Assembly: GCA_030142905.1 (NCBI GenBank)
Contig: JASJOG010000003.1
Coordinates: 310,001 to 374,000, forward strand
Length of the DNA: 64,000 nt
From: Heliopora coerulea
Lineage: Eukaryota; Cnidaria; Anthozoa; Scleralcyonacea; Helioporidae
Reading direction: 5' to 3'
Shown: positions 1-13,500 of the stretch, piece by piece
How the letters are laid out: each line of letters begins with the position of its first letter
How positions within the stretch are numbered: position 1 is the stretch's first letter
The notes under the pieces: model-generated
What the model was told of the DNA's origin: nothing
What the model saw: the letters and a program-made list of their open reading frames with translations, nothing else
Database searches by the model: none
Translations under genes and position numbers: made by a program

Positions 1-263
1 TGATGGTAGCAATTTCTCGCCGAATTGGTTAGTCGCTTCTTTGGTTTTTGAAATACGGAAAAGGAATTTTTACGAACAGCATGCATTTTCTGCGGGCTTC
101 GTGAATTCCAAAATTTAAAACTTTTTCGACGTATGTGGTCCCAAAAATATCAACCCGGAAGTCGTTCACAAACCTCAAAGTTGCTTCTACGTAACGGAAA
201 TCATGGTTTTGCACCCTTAGGTTACAGAGTCAGAAGAAAGATATTCTTCAATCAGCTTTTATC

Positions 264-552
264 TCACACAACAGTTTCAGCACGATTTGCAGCCTTTTGT
301 TCATTCGGCTCTTCACGATTCCTGACATTTATATCTTCTAACCCAATACCACTTTCGTTATCTAGGGAAACGACTGAAGGATCTCCGCTTTTCTCCTCAT
401 CTTTGGGTTCCTCTCGTAAACGTTCATAAGATCCTGCTTCACGCATTTTGGACGGCCCAGATTTCGAATTAAGTCCGGGATGAAACTGGTTATCATACGT
501 AGGTGTCGATACATCGGTGGGAGGCGTTGGAAGGGGAGCACTGGTATCATAT
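264..552 (-). CDS. RTK last coding exon: C-terminal tail 2 and stop
   Basis: Starts after acceptor TTGCAG; the phase completes the Gly codon of the previous exon. It encodes a low-complexity Pro/Ser/Glu-rich cytosolic tail ([20 protein letters not shown] at its start) and ends at TGA (264-266). Sequence below 264 would be 3' UTR; no clear poly(A) signal was fixed. Confidence 0.72.
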
Positions 553-1016
553 CTGCAAAACACGAATAAACCTTAGAAGTGCTTTAATACAGCCGAAAAA
601 CATTATTTACCCTCTACTGTACACTTCTGTAATCCCCGTCATAGTAAAAGCGAATACATCAGTGACACAACAATGCAACATCAAATTGCAGGGTACGATC
701 TGAGAAATATGACCAGCAGATTTAGCAACCAAGAGACGACCTTCATTCAAAATTGTTCATTTCCGTTCCTGTGAACTTGATATTGTCTTATCAATGAATT
801 TAATTTGCATTTCCTCATATATATATATATATATACGTGAACGTTTTAGTTTACGAAATACAAAGAGGGCTCAATAACGCACAGAAAGAGCAAATAGAAT
901 TATATCGCTTACCTCAAAAAGTCACTACAGCCTGTTTCATCTTGAGAAAGAATCTTCAGGTGAAGATTCTTTCTCAAGATGAAACAGGCTGTAGTGACTT
1001 TTTGAGGTAAGCGATA

Positions 1017-1055
<39 letters not shown>

Positions 1056-1619
1056 TGCCCACTACCTGGAAACTGCATGACCTCTAACATAATCTACAAA
1101 GCCGAAATCTCGCAAGCCGACAGCACGGAAAAGAAATTCTACATAGGTATGACAGCCCACCCATTCAAACATTGCTACAACAACCATACGAAATCATTCC
1201 GCGACCATAAATACTCGAGCAAGACCGTTTTATCAAACTACGTGTGGGGATTAAAGGACGAAGGAAAGGACTTTACAGTTAACTGGTCTATTTTAAAACG
1301 CGCAAAAGGATATGAAAGTGGAGCAAAGCGATGTAACCTTTGTCTCGAAGAGAAGTTATTTATTATGAAAGCCGACAAAAAGAACCTACTAAATAAGCGA
1401 ACCGAAATATTCTCAACATGCCGACACAGGAATAAATTTCTCATTAACAAAATTAACACACCCCGTTGACGTACGGCAATGAGATCACCGGACTATTTTT
1501 ACCTGATGACGTACGAGACTGTATAAAAGAATAACTAAACCAGGATCTGGACAGTTGTCTGATGATCGTCCAAAAAGATGTGAAACTCTGAGTAACAACC
1601 CAGAATTTTAAGCTTATTC

Positions 1620-1655
<36 letters not shown>

Positions 1656-2095
1656 ATCAGTATAAGTTCAATCTTTATTTTATTTTCAACGTTTCGGGGC
1701 CTGCCCCTTTATCAACAATAACGAAATATCCCGGGGGAGCACTTGTATTCACATTTTTTTGGAGATGGGCATGAGGGTTTAAGTGATTTAGTGGTGAAAA
1801 TTATTGATAAGACGAATACAAGGGATCCCACGGAGAGAGAGAGCTTTTGGGTATATAAATTAAACACATTTTTACCATATGGGTTAAACCTTCGGGATTT
1901 TTAATTTACATTTTTTAATATTTTGTAAAGATTTATGATAATTAGAAAATTTTTTGCTATATAAGTTAGTTCTATCTGCTATCGTGTTACTCTTGATAAA
2001 GGGGCAGGCCCCGTTACGTCGAAAATAAAATAAAGATTGAACTTATACTGATGGTTTATATTGTTTTAAGTTCTTGGTTTTGCTGGTTTTTTGAA

Positions 2096-2147
<52 letters not shown>

Positions 2148-4354
2148 TAACAAGTCAACTCTTTTGCCAATCCAGTTTATTACGTTCCGGCTATTCAGCT
2201 TTCATCAGTAAATAGATATGGCTTACAGACCGACCACTTGTCTTAGGAGGATCACCGATGGGATTCACAGTCTTGCTTGGAAGATGAGACAGCATATATG
2301 AAGTTTAACAAGCCAACTCCTTTATCAACCCAGTTTATTAAAAAAAAAAAAACAAAAAAAAAACGTTTCGGCTATTCAGCCTTCGTCAATAAAAATAGAT
2401 AAAATGGTTAAATAGCCTAAAATTTACATAAATTAAAAATTCATACGAACGTGGTATTGGAAAGATCATTATATGTGATAATAATTGACACTCTTCTTTG
2501 ATCTTAGTTCATTTCTTTTATTAATGCCATATGGCTTCAGAGTAAATAATTATGCTATCCAATGTGCTTCTCTAGCTAATAACTTCCCTTCTAATTCCCC
2601 ATCAGTTCCACAATTTACATGTTCGATCCCACTGCATTTAATGTCATTAATATTGTGCAATGTGGCGTTAAAATGCACCGCCATCTCATTAGTCTTGGAA
2701 GACTTGTGATTCCGGAAGCGCACTTTTAATTGCGTGGAGGTAGAGCCCAGATATTGTAGCTTACATCTCTCACACGATATTGCATAAATGACATTGTTGG
2801 TACAACTAATAGCTTGCTTCCTTTTATAACATTTACCTGTAGCAAAGCTTCTAAAAACATTAGATTCAAGAAAGAAATGTTGACACAAGTCACATTTCTT
2901 TCTACATTTAACAGAGCCTTGTAGACTTGATCGAGGCAAAACCGTCTGAGTTTTAAGATTAGAAGGTGCAATAATTTCTTTTAAATTCTTGCGTCTTCTA
3001 AAAGCTGAAATAATGGATTTAAGTGGAAAGACCCTCTCAAGAACTGGAGAAGAATATAATAAATTAACGTCCTTTTTAATACTTTTGGACACATTAGGTA
3101 GTCTGGGATTGTAATCTACTACCAGTGGGAACACTTTACACAAGAAAATAAAACGTAAAATGTTCCCATATTGGATAGCATAATTATTTACTCTGAAACC
3201 ATATGGCGTTAATAAAAGAAATAAACTAAGATCAAAGAAGCGTGTCAATTATTATCACATAATTATCTATACAATACCATGTTCGCATAAATTTTTAATT
3301 TACGTAAATTTCAGGCTATATATTGAAGCAGAAATCATAGTTGATTCGCATTTTGTTCTATATTAACCATTTTGTCTATTTTTACTGACGAAGGCTGAAT
3401 AACCGAAACGTTTTTTTTTTGTTTTTTTTTAATAAACTGGATTGGTAAAGGAGTTAACTTGTTAAACTTCATATATGCTGTCTCATCTTCCAAGCAAGAC
3501 TGTGAATCCCATCAGCGATCCTCCTACTAAGACAAGTGGTCGATCTGTAAGCCAAATCTATATGTTTCATATATATATATCTATATATATGTATATATTT
3601 ATAAAGCATCAACGTTTTGGGGCAAGCCTCTTCATCAAGATGTGAGTTCACCAATTGCCGACACGTTCTATTTATACCTAAATGTTCCATTACCATTCTA
3701 ATTTACAAAAATTCCCGAGAAAATTAATGAATCTAATTTACAATTCCAAAAATCTTCCCTCTTAGAACGATAACTTCTACCTATCTTATCTATTAATTTA
3801 ATTTGCATTTCTTCCAAACCCCTATGCTATGACTCAAAAATGTACATACAAATGCTCACGCAATTCCACTTTTCCCCTTATACCAAATCTATTCAGACTA
3901 CTTTATGATTGTTAAATCTCTTTCGAAATGTTGTAGTACTTCCCTCACAAATCTTTCCAAATTTTCTGCACCTTATCAGGTAAACCACTCACACCGGAAT
4001 TATAATCAATTCAAAAATTTGTGGTTAGTACGTCCTCCTTCAAATGTTCATCCAACCACGACATGTTTACAAATTTGGCATCTTAATTTTCCACACTTCT
4101 TCATACCTCAATTCCATTACTTTCCCACTTACGGTTAGACAGGTTAGCTAGACAGACAGACAGGTCGATAGATAGATATATACATATATATATATATATA
4201 TATATTATACGTTTAATGGAAATTTAAAATAAATGAACGGTCGTTCATTTATTTTAAATTTCCATTAAACGTATAATACGTAGCTCCACACCTTGATTGT
4301 GTTGAGCACTGTCGTGGTATTTAGTGGACATCCAAGTCTATTAAGTATATATAT

Positions 4355-4400
<46 letters not shown>

Positions 4401-4505
4401 TGACAGAAAAATAAATTTACATGTATATAGACATAGACTACGTTAAGGAAATCCTGCAATCTGATATCTAGCCCAGCGAGTTAACAGCACTGTCTATGTT
4501 CCGGG

Positions 4506-4538
<33 letters not shown>

Positions 4539-7500
4539 TATTTCTAAAATTCATTATTAATTCATGAGAAAAAGACAAAAGGAAATCAAAGCGGATCTAA
4601 ATATGTGATAAAGATACACGTGCCTTTATACGTGAAGAAGTTCAATTTTTTCGGCTTACGAAAGATAAATTTCCAAACTTTCTTCACGAATTAGCGTATT
4701 AGGAGGTTCATTTTAGAAGACATTTAAAAAACTCGCAGTTCGTGCTTTATCGGGTCTAAAACGCTCGGCTATCGTCTCGTGTTTTAAATCCCGATGAAGC
4801 ACTCCTGCTCGGTTTTTAAATATTACATATAAGTATATATACCAATATTTAACTAACATGTTTGTGGAAGTTGATCGTCCAGGTTAGTGTAGTCTTGAGA
4901 AAGACTGTTGGTGGAAGTGACTGACGTTTCGATAGCCTTGGCGGCGGTCATCTTCAGAGTCAAAAGGAGAGTAAATGTCAGGTTCGCCTGTATTTGTATC
5001 TGGTTCGTGCGTCATAAGTGGGCGGTCGTATTAGTCATGAAGGTGTGATAGTTTGTGAGAAGCAATGGGTGTGGTTGTGTAGGCATTAATTATCAGTTTG
5101 TCGAAGTGTTAGTCTATTGGTTGTTCGCACGTTTGAATTTGTGAATTAGTCGTTTGTAAGGTCCCGGTAATTGTTGTGATCGGTTTAATGGTTCTTGTTC
5201 TAAATTCGTACACCAGCTTTCTAGTGTGAGTCGCTGTTTGTAGTTGGTGCTGTAAGTAATGCATTTTGCCGATTCCCAGTCAATGTTGTGTTTGGTTTGT
5301 CGGTGGTGTTCGGCAATGTGGTTGGTTTTGTCTCCGTTTTTTGTCGCTCGTTTGTGTTCTATGAGTCGTATATTTAAGTTTCTGCCAATCTCACCAATAT
5401 AAGTGGCTTGGCAGTCGGAGCAATTAATTTTGTAAATTGCACCTTGTCTTTCGTGTGGTTGTTTTCTGTCCTTAACGTTAGTCAGTACATGTCGTAAAGT
5501 TGTGATCGGTTTGTGCGCTACTCGTATGTTGTATGGTCGTAAGATACGCGAGATAATCTCGGACGTACCTTTTATGTAGGGTATCGTTGCTGTAGTTGTT
5601 GTCGGACTGTTGTTTTCGTCGCGTTCATTGTCTTTGTAAGTGTTAAGTTTGATGAAGTCAGAGTTATAGTTGTTTTTGTGGAAAACGCGTTGTAAGTAGT
5701 CATTTTCTTGGCGTAGAGCGTCGGGTGAGTCACAAATGAGTTGCGCGCGTCTCGTCAATGTTTTGATGGTGGTAGCTTTGTGTGAGGTTGCATTGTATGA
5801 TGATTGGTCCAGTAGCCTGTCAGTATGCGTTGGTTTCCTGTAGACAGTGGTCTGTAGTTTGTTATTGTCACGACATACCAAACAGTCTAGGAAAGGAATA
5901 GCTCCGTCTCCTTCAATCTCTTTGGTAAATTGTATGTGATTGTTCTGTTCGTTAATGTGGTTGTGAAAATCGTCAATCTCGTCTTCGGGTAGTGCAGTAA
6001 TCGTGTCGTCAACGTAACGAAACCAAAAAGGTAACGTATGTTTGTAAGTTGCAAGAGCTTGTTCCTCTATGGATTGCATCACAATTTCAGCAACCACAAC
6101 AGAAACGGGTGAGCCCATTGCTGTGCCATGTAACTGTTTGTAGTGTTTACCGTTGTATTGAAAGTAAGTTGATGTGAGGCAAAGTTCCAGTAGTTCCATA
6201 AAGTCTCCTGTAGGTAAAGGAAGTAGATCAGTAAATTCGTTGATGACAGTTTTGGTGCATTCTAGTGCCAGTTGAAGCGGAATACTGGTAAACAGTGATT
6301 TCACGTCAAAAGACACTAGTTTGTAGTTTTGTGGTATTTGTACTGTTTTGACCATAACATGTCTTGTTTCAGTCGATTGTAGTCTATGTTGTGACTTCTT
6401 GGTTAGTGGTTGCAGTATGGTTGTTAAGTATTTGGAAAGTTCGAAAGTGGGCGACCCACAAAATGAAACTATAGGTCGCATGGGTATTTGTGGTTTGTGA
6501 AGTTTCGGTAGTCCGTACAGTTTTGGTGATCGTGGTACCGAACACCTGAGTCGATGGTAAGTTTGTTAAGTGTTAAGTCGTGTTACTTTTTCTCATTGAG
6601 AAAATTTTGTTGTTAAGTTTTCGTTGAAGTGATGGTGCAGGGTCTCGTTTAAGTAGTTAGTAGGTTTGTTTGTCGTTAACTAGTGCGTCCATTTTGTCAT
6701 AGTAATCGGTCTTGTCCATAACAAGAAACTTAAATATACGACTCATAGAACACAAACGAGCGACAAAAGACGGAGACAAAACCAACCACATTGCCGAACA
6801 CCACCGACAAACCAAACACAACATTGACTAGGAATCGGCAAAATGCATTACTTACAGCACCAACTACAAACAACGACTCACACTAGAAAGCTGGTATACG
6901 AATTTAGAACAAGAACCATTAAACCGATCACAACAATTACCGGGACCTTACAAACGACTAATTCACAAATTCAAACGTGCGAACAACCAATAGACTAACA
7001 CTTCGACAAACTGATAATTAATGCCTACACAACCACACCCATTGCTTCTCACAAACTATCACACCTTCATGACTAATACGACCGCCCACTTATGACGCAC
7101 GAACCAGATACAAATACAGGCGAACCTGACATTTACTCTCCTTTTGACTCTGAAGATGACCGCCGCCAAGGCTATCGAAACGTCAGTCACTTCCACCTAC
7201 AGTCTTTCTCAAGACTACACTAACCTGGACGATCAACTTCCACAAACATGTCACGATTCTCCCAGGTTCAAACCATTTACAATATTTAACTAAGGCCAAT
7301 CGTTTTTAAGTCGAAGGGAATATGTGTAAGAAGCACAGAAAAATAGATTTTTTATCGTTCAAAATTGTTAAAAAAAACACCCAAAACATTTCTATAAAGG
7401 AATTTAAAAACAATATTTCAAGAAACTACACGTACCCGTGCTGTTTGTTAGATAAAAGCAACGGCTGCAGGTAATAATCTGACTTCTCTTTGAGCAATAA

Positions 7501-10500
7501 ATCTTTCTCTCTTGCTGCTTCCATCTCCTCTTGGGTTGCTTCCACTTTCAGGTATGGATTCTCCTTTTGAGAGAAAAATGTTTAAAAAATCTTAAAAGCA
7601 GACGCTATATAATACTTACAGCATAAAATACTATATAATACGCCGTACAATATTTATTGGGGGTATAATGCAACAAAACATTTGTTTTTTTCTTTTATAG
7701 CTAGGAATATTCTTTATAAAGATATTTGTCGAATGGCACCCTTAAATCTCATTTGTTGTATCTTTGGTTGACGTAGGGAAGAAAACATGAAATGTGTGAC
7801 ATGATCATAGTTGAGTCTCGTTTTAGGTTACAAACTCTATTAGCGTCGACTGTTTTCGATCATAAATTGCACTCTCTAAAATGGACTGCATGGGATAGTG
7901 AGTTTTATCCCAGATAACCTCATGTTGATAAGTAGAAATTTGCGTACATCTCACCAACTTCGACGTCACAGATTTCATACTTATGATTCAAATATCACCA
8001 CCCCGTATAGATCTAGAAATTTCAAAGTTTCCAGTGCGTCTGTTTAATTTGTTGGTTTCACCATGACTGTGAAAGTGTCGAAATACCCCCTCACCATTGC
8101 CTCTGTCTTGTCTTGTTTCTAACTTGAATGTCAAGCTAACAAGACGACGTTTTTCCGTTCGTGATTTATCCTCAGTTTAATGCAACTTCTGTTATGTAAG
8201 TCTCGAATGAAAGTACCTCAAAAACGGTCGCATTTGTCATTTAATATTTGATGAACCATCCCGGAGTGACTGTTGAGGGCGCAAGTTCGATGGACGTTTG
8301 AAAATACAGGTGGAGAATCGAAAACTTGGCTTTGACGCTTCCAACATCCCTCGTGTTTATGTCACAGTATATATCGCAGTATAGAAACCATTTTATATTT
8401 CTTAACTATAAAAAATAGCGCTATAATCCTGTAAACAGCGTGGTGTTTGGTTTGATCATGATCTAACGTGGGGTATAACTGCATAACACCGAATTTGTCA
8501 TAAAAAAGCCAGTTAAACGACTTTATCCATTGAAGGTGCTCAAAACTTATCATGTCCCCGAAGAGGACTTGAAAGCATCTTACACAGCAATAATAAGGTC
8601 AACCTTGGAATATCCTGCCCAGGTATGGAATAGAAACTTAGCAATGGATCAAAGTTATGATATTGCCCGAATCGAAAGGCGAACCTTGGGAACAATTTAT
8701 CCAGATTTTGAAAGATGTCTATTGACATCTTTGACAGATATGAAAGATGTCTATTGAATTAATTAAACAAATGGGTAATCTGGCACATAAGCTGTATAAC
8801 CTACTTCCGATTAAGGTGTGCCAAGTAAGGGAGAAAAAAACGAGGACCAACGGCCTCAAGCACTATAATTTTAAATATAAAGCGGAACGTTTTCAAAACA
8901 GCCCAAAGGACTGGAGAGATACGCCAACAGTATCCCATGCAACATCAACATCTTCGAAATCCAGAAGATTGCCATCCTTGTAACAGCCCATATATTGCGC
9001 AGAGTACTATCGATTAAGTGACATTACCATTATAAAACCTGAGGCCCAAAGTTTATATCGTTGTTTACTCATAACTTCTCCGACAGAGAAGTTGTTCAAG
9101 TTTGGAAATACCAACCCCAGGTTATCTGGCTGAATAATATCCGACCCGTAACCAAATAACGAAAAAAGACTATTATCCGCCTGGTTTAGTTTTACTTCTC
9201 TCTACTTCCATTTCATTTCATCAATCACCGTCCGATGCAAATCAACCCTTCAAAATTGTCAAGTCTACCTTTTCCATATGTCTTTCTAATATTCGTCCGA
9301 GATGTTCAACAAGATTTGCGAAGGTTGGCCTCTGCTCGGGTTCATCTTGCCAGCAGTCTCTCATAATAGTGTACACTTCTAGTGGGCACTTAGCAGGCTG
9401 GGGCATGCGTTTTCCATTGTGAAGGTAATCCAAGAGCTCCTCGGCAGGTAGACCTGGATACGGCGTCCCTCCAAGAGTCATCATCTCCCACAACAGTACA
9501 CCAAATGACCAACTATAAATAGAGCAGATATCCATATTGGTTAAAATGTTAAATTCTAGAACTGTCTAAGCCTTTTTGATGATAATCCATAATTAATATG
9601 GATTTATTTGTAACATAACGACAATCAGCGCTCGAACTTGACATTTTAGTCCACTGGTCAATATTTGCAATTAAGATTTTTTTCCTGCTAACAAATCAAG
9701 CAAAGCCACCGTCGATTTCTTCAAACTGTGATATTGATCCATGGAGTTTTGGTTAATGTGGCTTTCTACAATTTTACATGCTGTAATTAGTAAGGTTCAC
9801 CAACGAGCATTCCTATCCTTCAAATAATACTAATTTCCATACGGAGCATACCTAACCACAAAAAAATCGCAATGAACTCAAGATATCATACAAACTGTAG
9901 AAGTATCCATTGTTACCATGATAACAAAAGCCGGAAACTTTAACATATTTTCCCGATTATCGCAATGCATTCCCATTATCTTCGGGGTCCTCAAGGAATT
10001 TTTCTAAGAATTTGTATCAGGATGGATGTTTCGCTGAAGAATAACGAGGCAACCTATTAGAGTAGGTTGTACAGACAGATGTTTTGTAACAAAGGTGGTA
10101 GATTTCAGAAAATTTTGTGTTACAAAAATTTATGATTAGATTTGCCGAACAGATAAATTTCCAACGCAGTCAGGTGAATATTAAGACATGCTTTGACGCT
10201 ACTCGAGCTAGAACACTTTAGAATGTAATTTAGAATACTACCATTCATGACCCAAACCCTACTTTGTTTGCTTTATTTGCCGATTAAATTCACTGAAAAA
10301 ACATCCAAATGAGAGTAATGTTTTGCCTGTGAGCCTGGAGGTATTCATGAATGATCGTTGGACGTTCGTCAAGCTTAACCACAGTAAAACTATTCCTGAG
10401 CCACAGAAGAAATAAAACCTGCAACCCTCTGATGACCGGTAAGACGCTTTAACCAGAGAGCTAACAAGACTCTACTGGCGAACTATGGTGCACGTTCGAC

Positions 10501-13500
10501 ATATGTGGTGCCTATGTGGAAGTCACGATTTGCTAATAATGATGTTCAATGGGACTGTTTTGCATGTGAAAGATTAGAAATATTCATTTAGTATTTGAAT
10601 GGTCGCAGACAGTGCTGTGGTGACGGGATAACAACTCGACGAAGTCACGATATATGCACGCATATGAGCCATATTTAGTTAATAATCTCCAATCAAAAAT
10701 TGCCCAAGGGCCACCTCTGGCTCTTGTAAACTCTAAATGTGAGCAGTAATTAGTGAACCGTTGGTCCTTGCAGATTACACGAATCCGACGGAATCCCAAA
10801 GCCAATTCTTGCCTAGCAGAACATGGTGTCGTTGGTAATTGCAATTTTTTGTTTGGAACTTACACTTCTTACACAAAATTCTATCGGGGAAATGTTTACT
10901 CCCACACGTTCGCCAGTCGGTATTTTTTGAGCTCGCAAACTAAAAAAATCACTCCCATTTAGCGAGTTTGCGAGCGCTAATTTCGAGGTCTGAATAATAA
11001 CAATAACAACAGCACCAATTATAAATTTTACACCCTTTTTTATAAGACTTATATTCTCTTAAATTATGTCGTCAATATTTTCGACAACACCGGGCTAAGT
11101 TATTTATCTAGACGAAATATAGCGCGAAAACTGTAAAATCAGTCCTGTACAGTTTCGATACGTACAGTCTGTCGTTCTTCGATTTTGCAGCTTTATGGTA
11201 GATATTGCTCAACAACTGTACATTCAATCACTTAATTGGTACTTCTAATAACTTACACGTCACTTTGGTGCGTATAGACACGGTCAAAAAGAGATTCCAA
11301 AGCCATCCACTTCACCGGTAATAAACCACTGGAGGTCTTCACGTAAACATCATCTTTATAGATATCCCTTGCTAAACCGAAATCCGATATTTTCATCACG
11401 TATTCGTCACCAACAAGGATGTTACGAGCAGCAAGATCTCGGTGAATTAACTAAAATGATCGTAAAACAAGAAATAAATCCGCAGTGAAAGGAATTTGAA
11501 ATGCAGATACATTGATCAAGTTAGTATTTGAAGTATAATACTTTAGTTATTCGACGTACAATAGTTTAGTTATTTGAAGTCTAATGGTCATCCTGTGGCT
11601 TCAAAATACGTGAGAAGCAGCTGAGTAAAAGGATGCTAAGCGGAGAGTTTTTTTAACGAACTTCGAGGTGTTTGAAATGGGAAGGACCCTTTATGAGTGT
11701 TTAAACTAGTTTTTTACACGTATTTTGAGAGTAAATTGAAATGAAATCTGGCTAATTTATGTAATGTCTTTCACCAATTTCAAAATCTCCTTCTGATGTT
11801 ATCTTTGCCTTTGGTTTAAGAACTATTAATGACTTTGAGAATGGTTGTTTCCCGCGGATGATAGCATAAGGTGGGTGCCATATCTGGCCAAGGTTTACGA
11901 TAACATTGTTACACTAAACTATATTCTCCAGACATATTTAGTTCAATGACATAAATGTAGTGTACTGCGTAGCCGGTGTTCAACAATGTGTAAAAACCCA
12001 AAAGAGCCAGCGAAATGCCAAAACTATCGAGATGAGAAACTGACTTTTCTAGCGAAGGCTCTTAGGTATTTTAATAGGTAAAAAGCTCATGTGACACAAA
12101 AATGACCAATTGGATTCAAAAGTCAAAAACAAACTAATGAGATGTAAATGATGGTAAGTAATTTGTCATTTTAAACGTCGATCAGCATAGTTAATTTATA
12201 AGTTTGTTTATTAGTTCAATCATTTAGTTTAAGTTCGATAAAAAAGATTTAATTTGCAATAAAGCAAATATAACATACATTGAAATACTTCAGTTCCAGT
12301 GCTAATATTAAAAACTCAAATTTAAAGATGGCTACAAAGTGTTTCACAATAACACAAGTAATAATTTGCAATACTTCTCATTTTGGACGTTTTGTGGTAC
12401 TTCGGTAGGTTCAGCTCTAATTAAAAATTCTATTTGAAAAAACTCAAAATCTACGAAAATCCACTGTCTGGATAAAGTTAGCAACGGGTAACCTTAACAA
12501 TCTCTATACCTTCGACCATTTGAGGATAAATTTAAAAATTAAAAACAAGAAATCGTTTTAGCTGTAATATTCCGCTAAGTTGTTCTTAAATGAGAGTCAA
12601 TGGCACTCAAAATTTTTCTTCAATTTGATAAACTAAAGACGCAATTTGCTGGTGATTTTTACATCCCACCTTTTTCGCCGCCAGGAACTCCATTCCTTTG
12701 GCAACTTGGAAGGCGGCACCAACAAGATCAATTAGTGTGAATTCCTTTTCAGGATCAAACATTTCTTTAGTCCACGAGCTGCGATAAATGTCTCGTTTTG
12801 CTCTCAAAAACGACAACAAGTTTCCATGAGGACAAAACTCTAAAATTACATACAGCTTGCGCCCGGTGGTGCATGCACCAAGCAGATTGACAATGTTTCT
12901 GTGTTCACCAAGATGAATCATTATCTTTAATTCGGCAGCCAAGTCACGAATTTCCCCTTCAGTCGCATTTGCTAAAAGAAACCATGGATATTACTTTAAA
13001 ACATTTTGACATAATGGTATATTATCACACCAAATAACCCGTCCAAAATAAACATAACTAAAATTAAACGTAATTTAAAGCGATAAATTTGATGTTACAA
13101 AATCGTGGTTCTAATCCCTGTAATGTAAAATTACAAATACTATAATGCACACTTTAATGTCTGATTAAAAGGGAATTTTTAGATGAAAGTGTTAAGGATC
13201 ATACTGATAAAATTCATGTAATTTAACAAAAGGTTATGTGACAACCTGAACGGAAGAATGAGGCACCGTTAATTCCATTTAGGGGCAATCACTCTGAATT
13301 TTGTCGTCCTCCTTCAATTTCATTTGGCGGTTCGTGAACTTCACTGGGCTTACGACTTTGCAAAAAAATCATGGATATTTTCTATGGATAATAAAAACTG
13401 GTTGCAAATACTGCGTGGTTTTTATCACCAAGAAAAAATAACAGGATTTACCTTTCAGAGTTTTCACTGCAACAGTGGCATTGAAAGCATCAGGCGAAGA

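Larger units (their letters stand above)
2147..3562 (-). mobile_element. Truncated PLE with inverted-repeat arms
   Basis: About 2214-2570 and 3165-3562 are inverted copies of each other. They enclose the C-terminal part of a PLE polyprotein on the minus strand. The left side has a further tandem copy of the terminal motif (2147-2216 against 2309-2400). Both arms contain an A/T-run followed by a CGTTTCGG box. It sits between (AT)n tracts at 2101-2142 and 3569-3600. Confidence 0.7.
553..7435 (-). other. RTK intron packed with Penelope-like retroelements
   Basis: This 6.9-kb intron has no host gene I can support. It holds several (TA)n tracts (about 820-835, 1021-1052, 1625-1650, 2101-2142, 4169-4204, 4340-4396), two palindromes, three PLE-derived units and one longer PLE (4856-7251), each listed separately. 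The stretch 3700-4200 shows nothing recognisable. Confidence 0.7.

Noticed and set aside
133..429. Plus-strand 98-codon frame
   Set aside because: Antisense of the RTK tail exon; no independent support.
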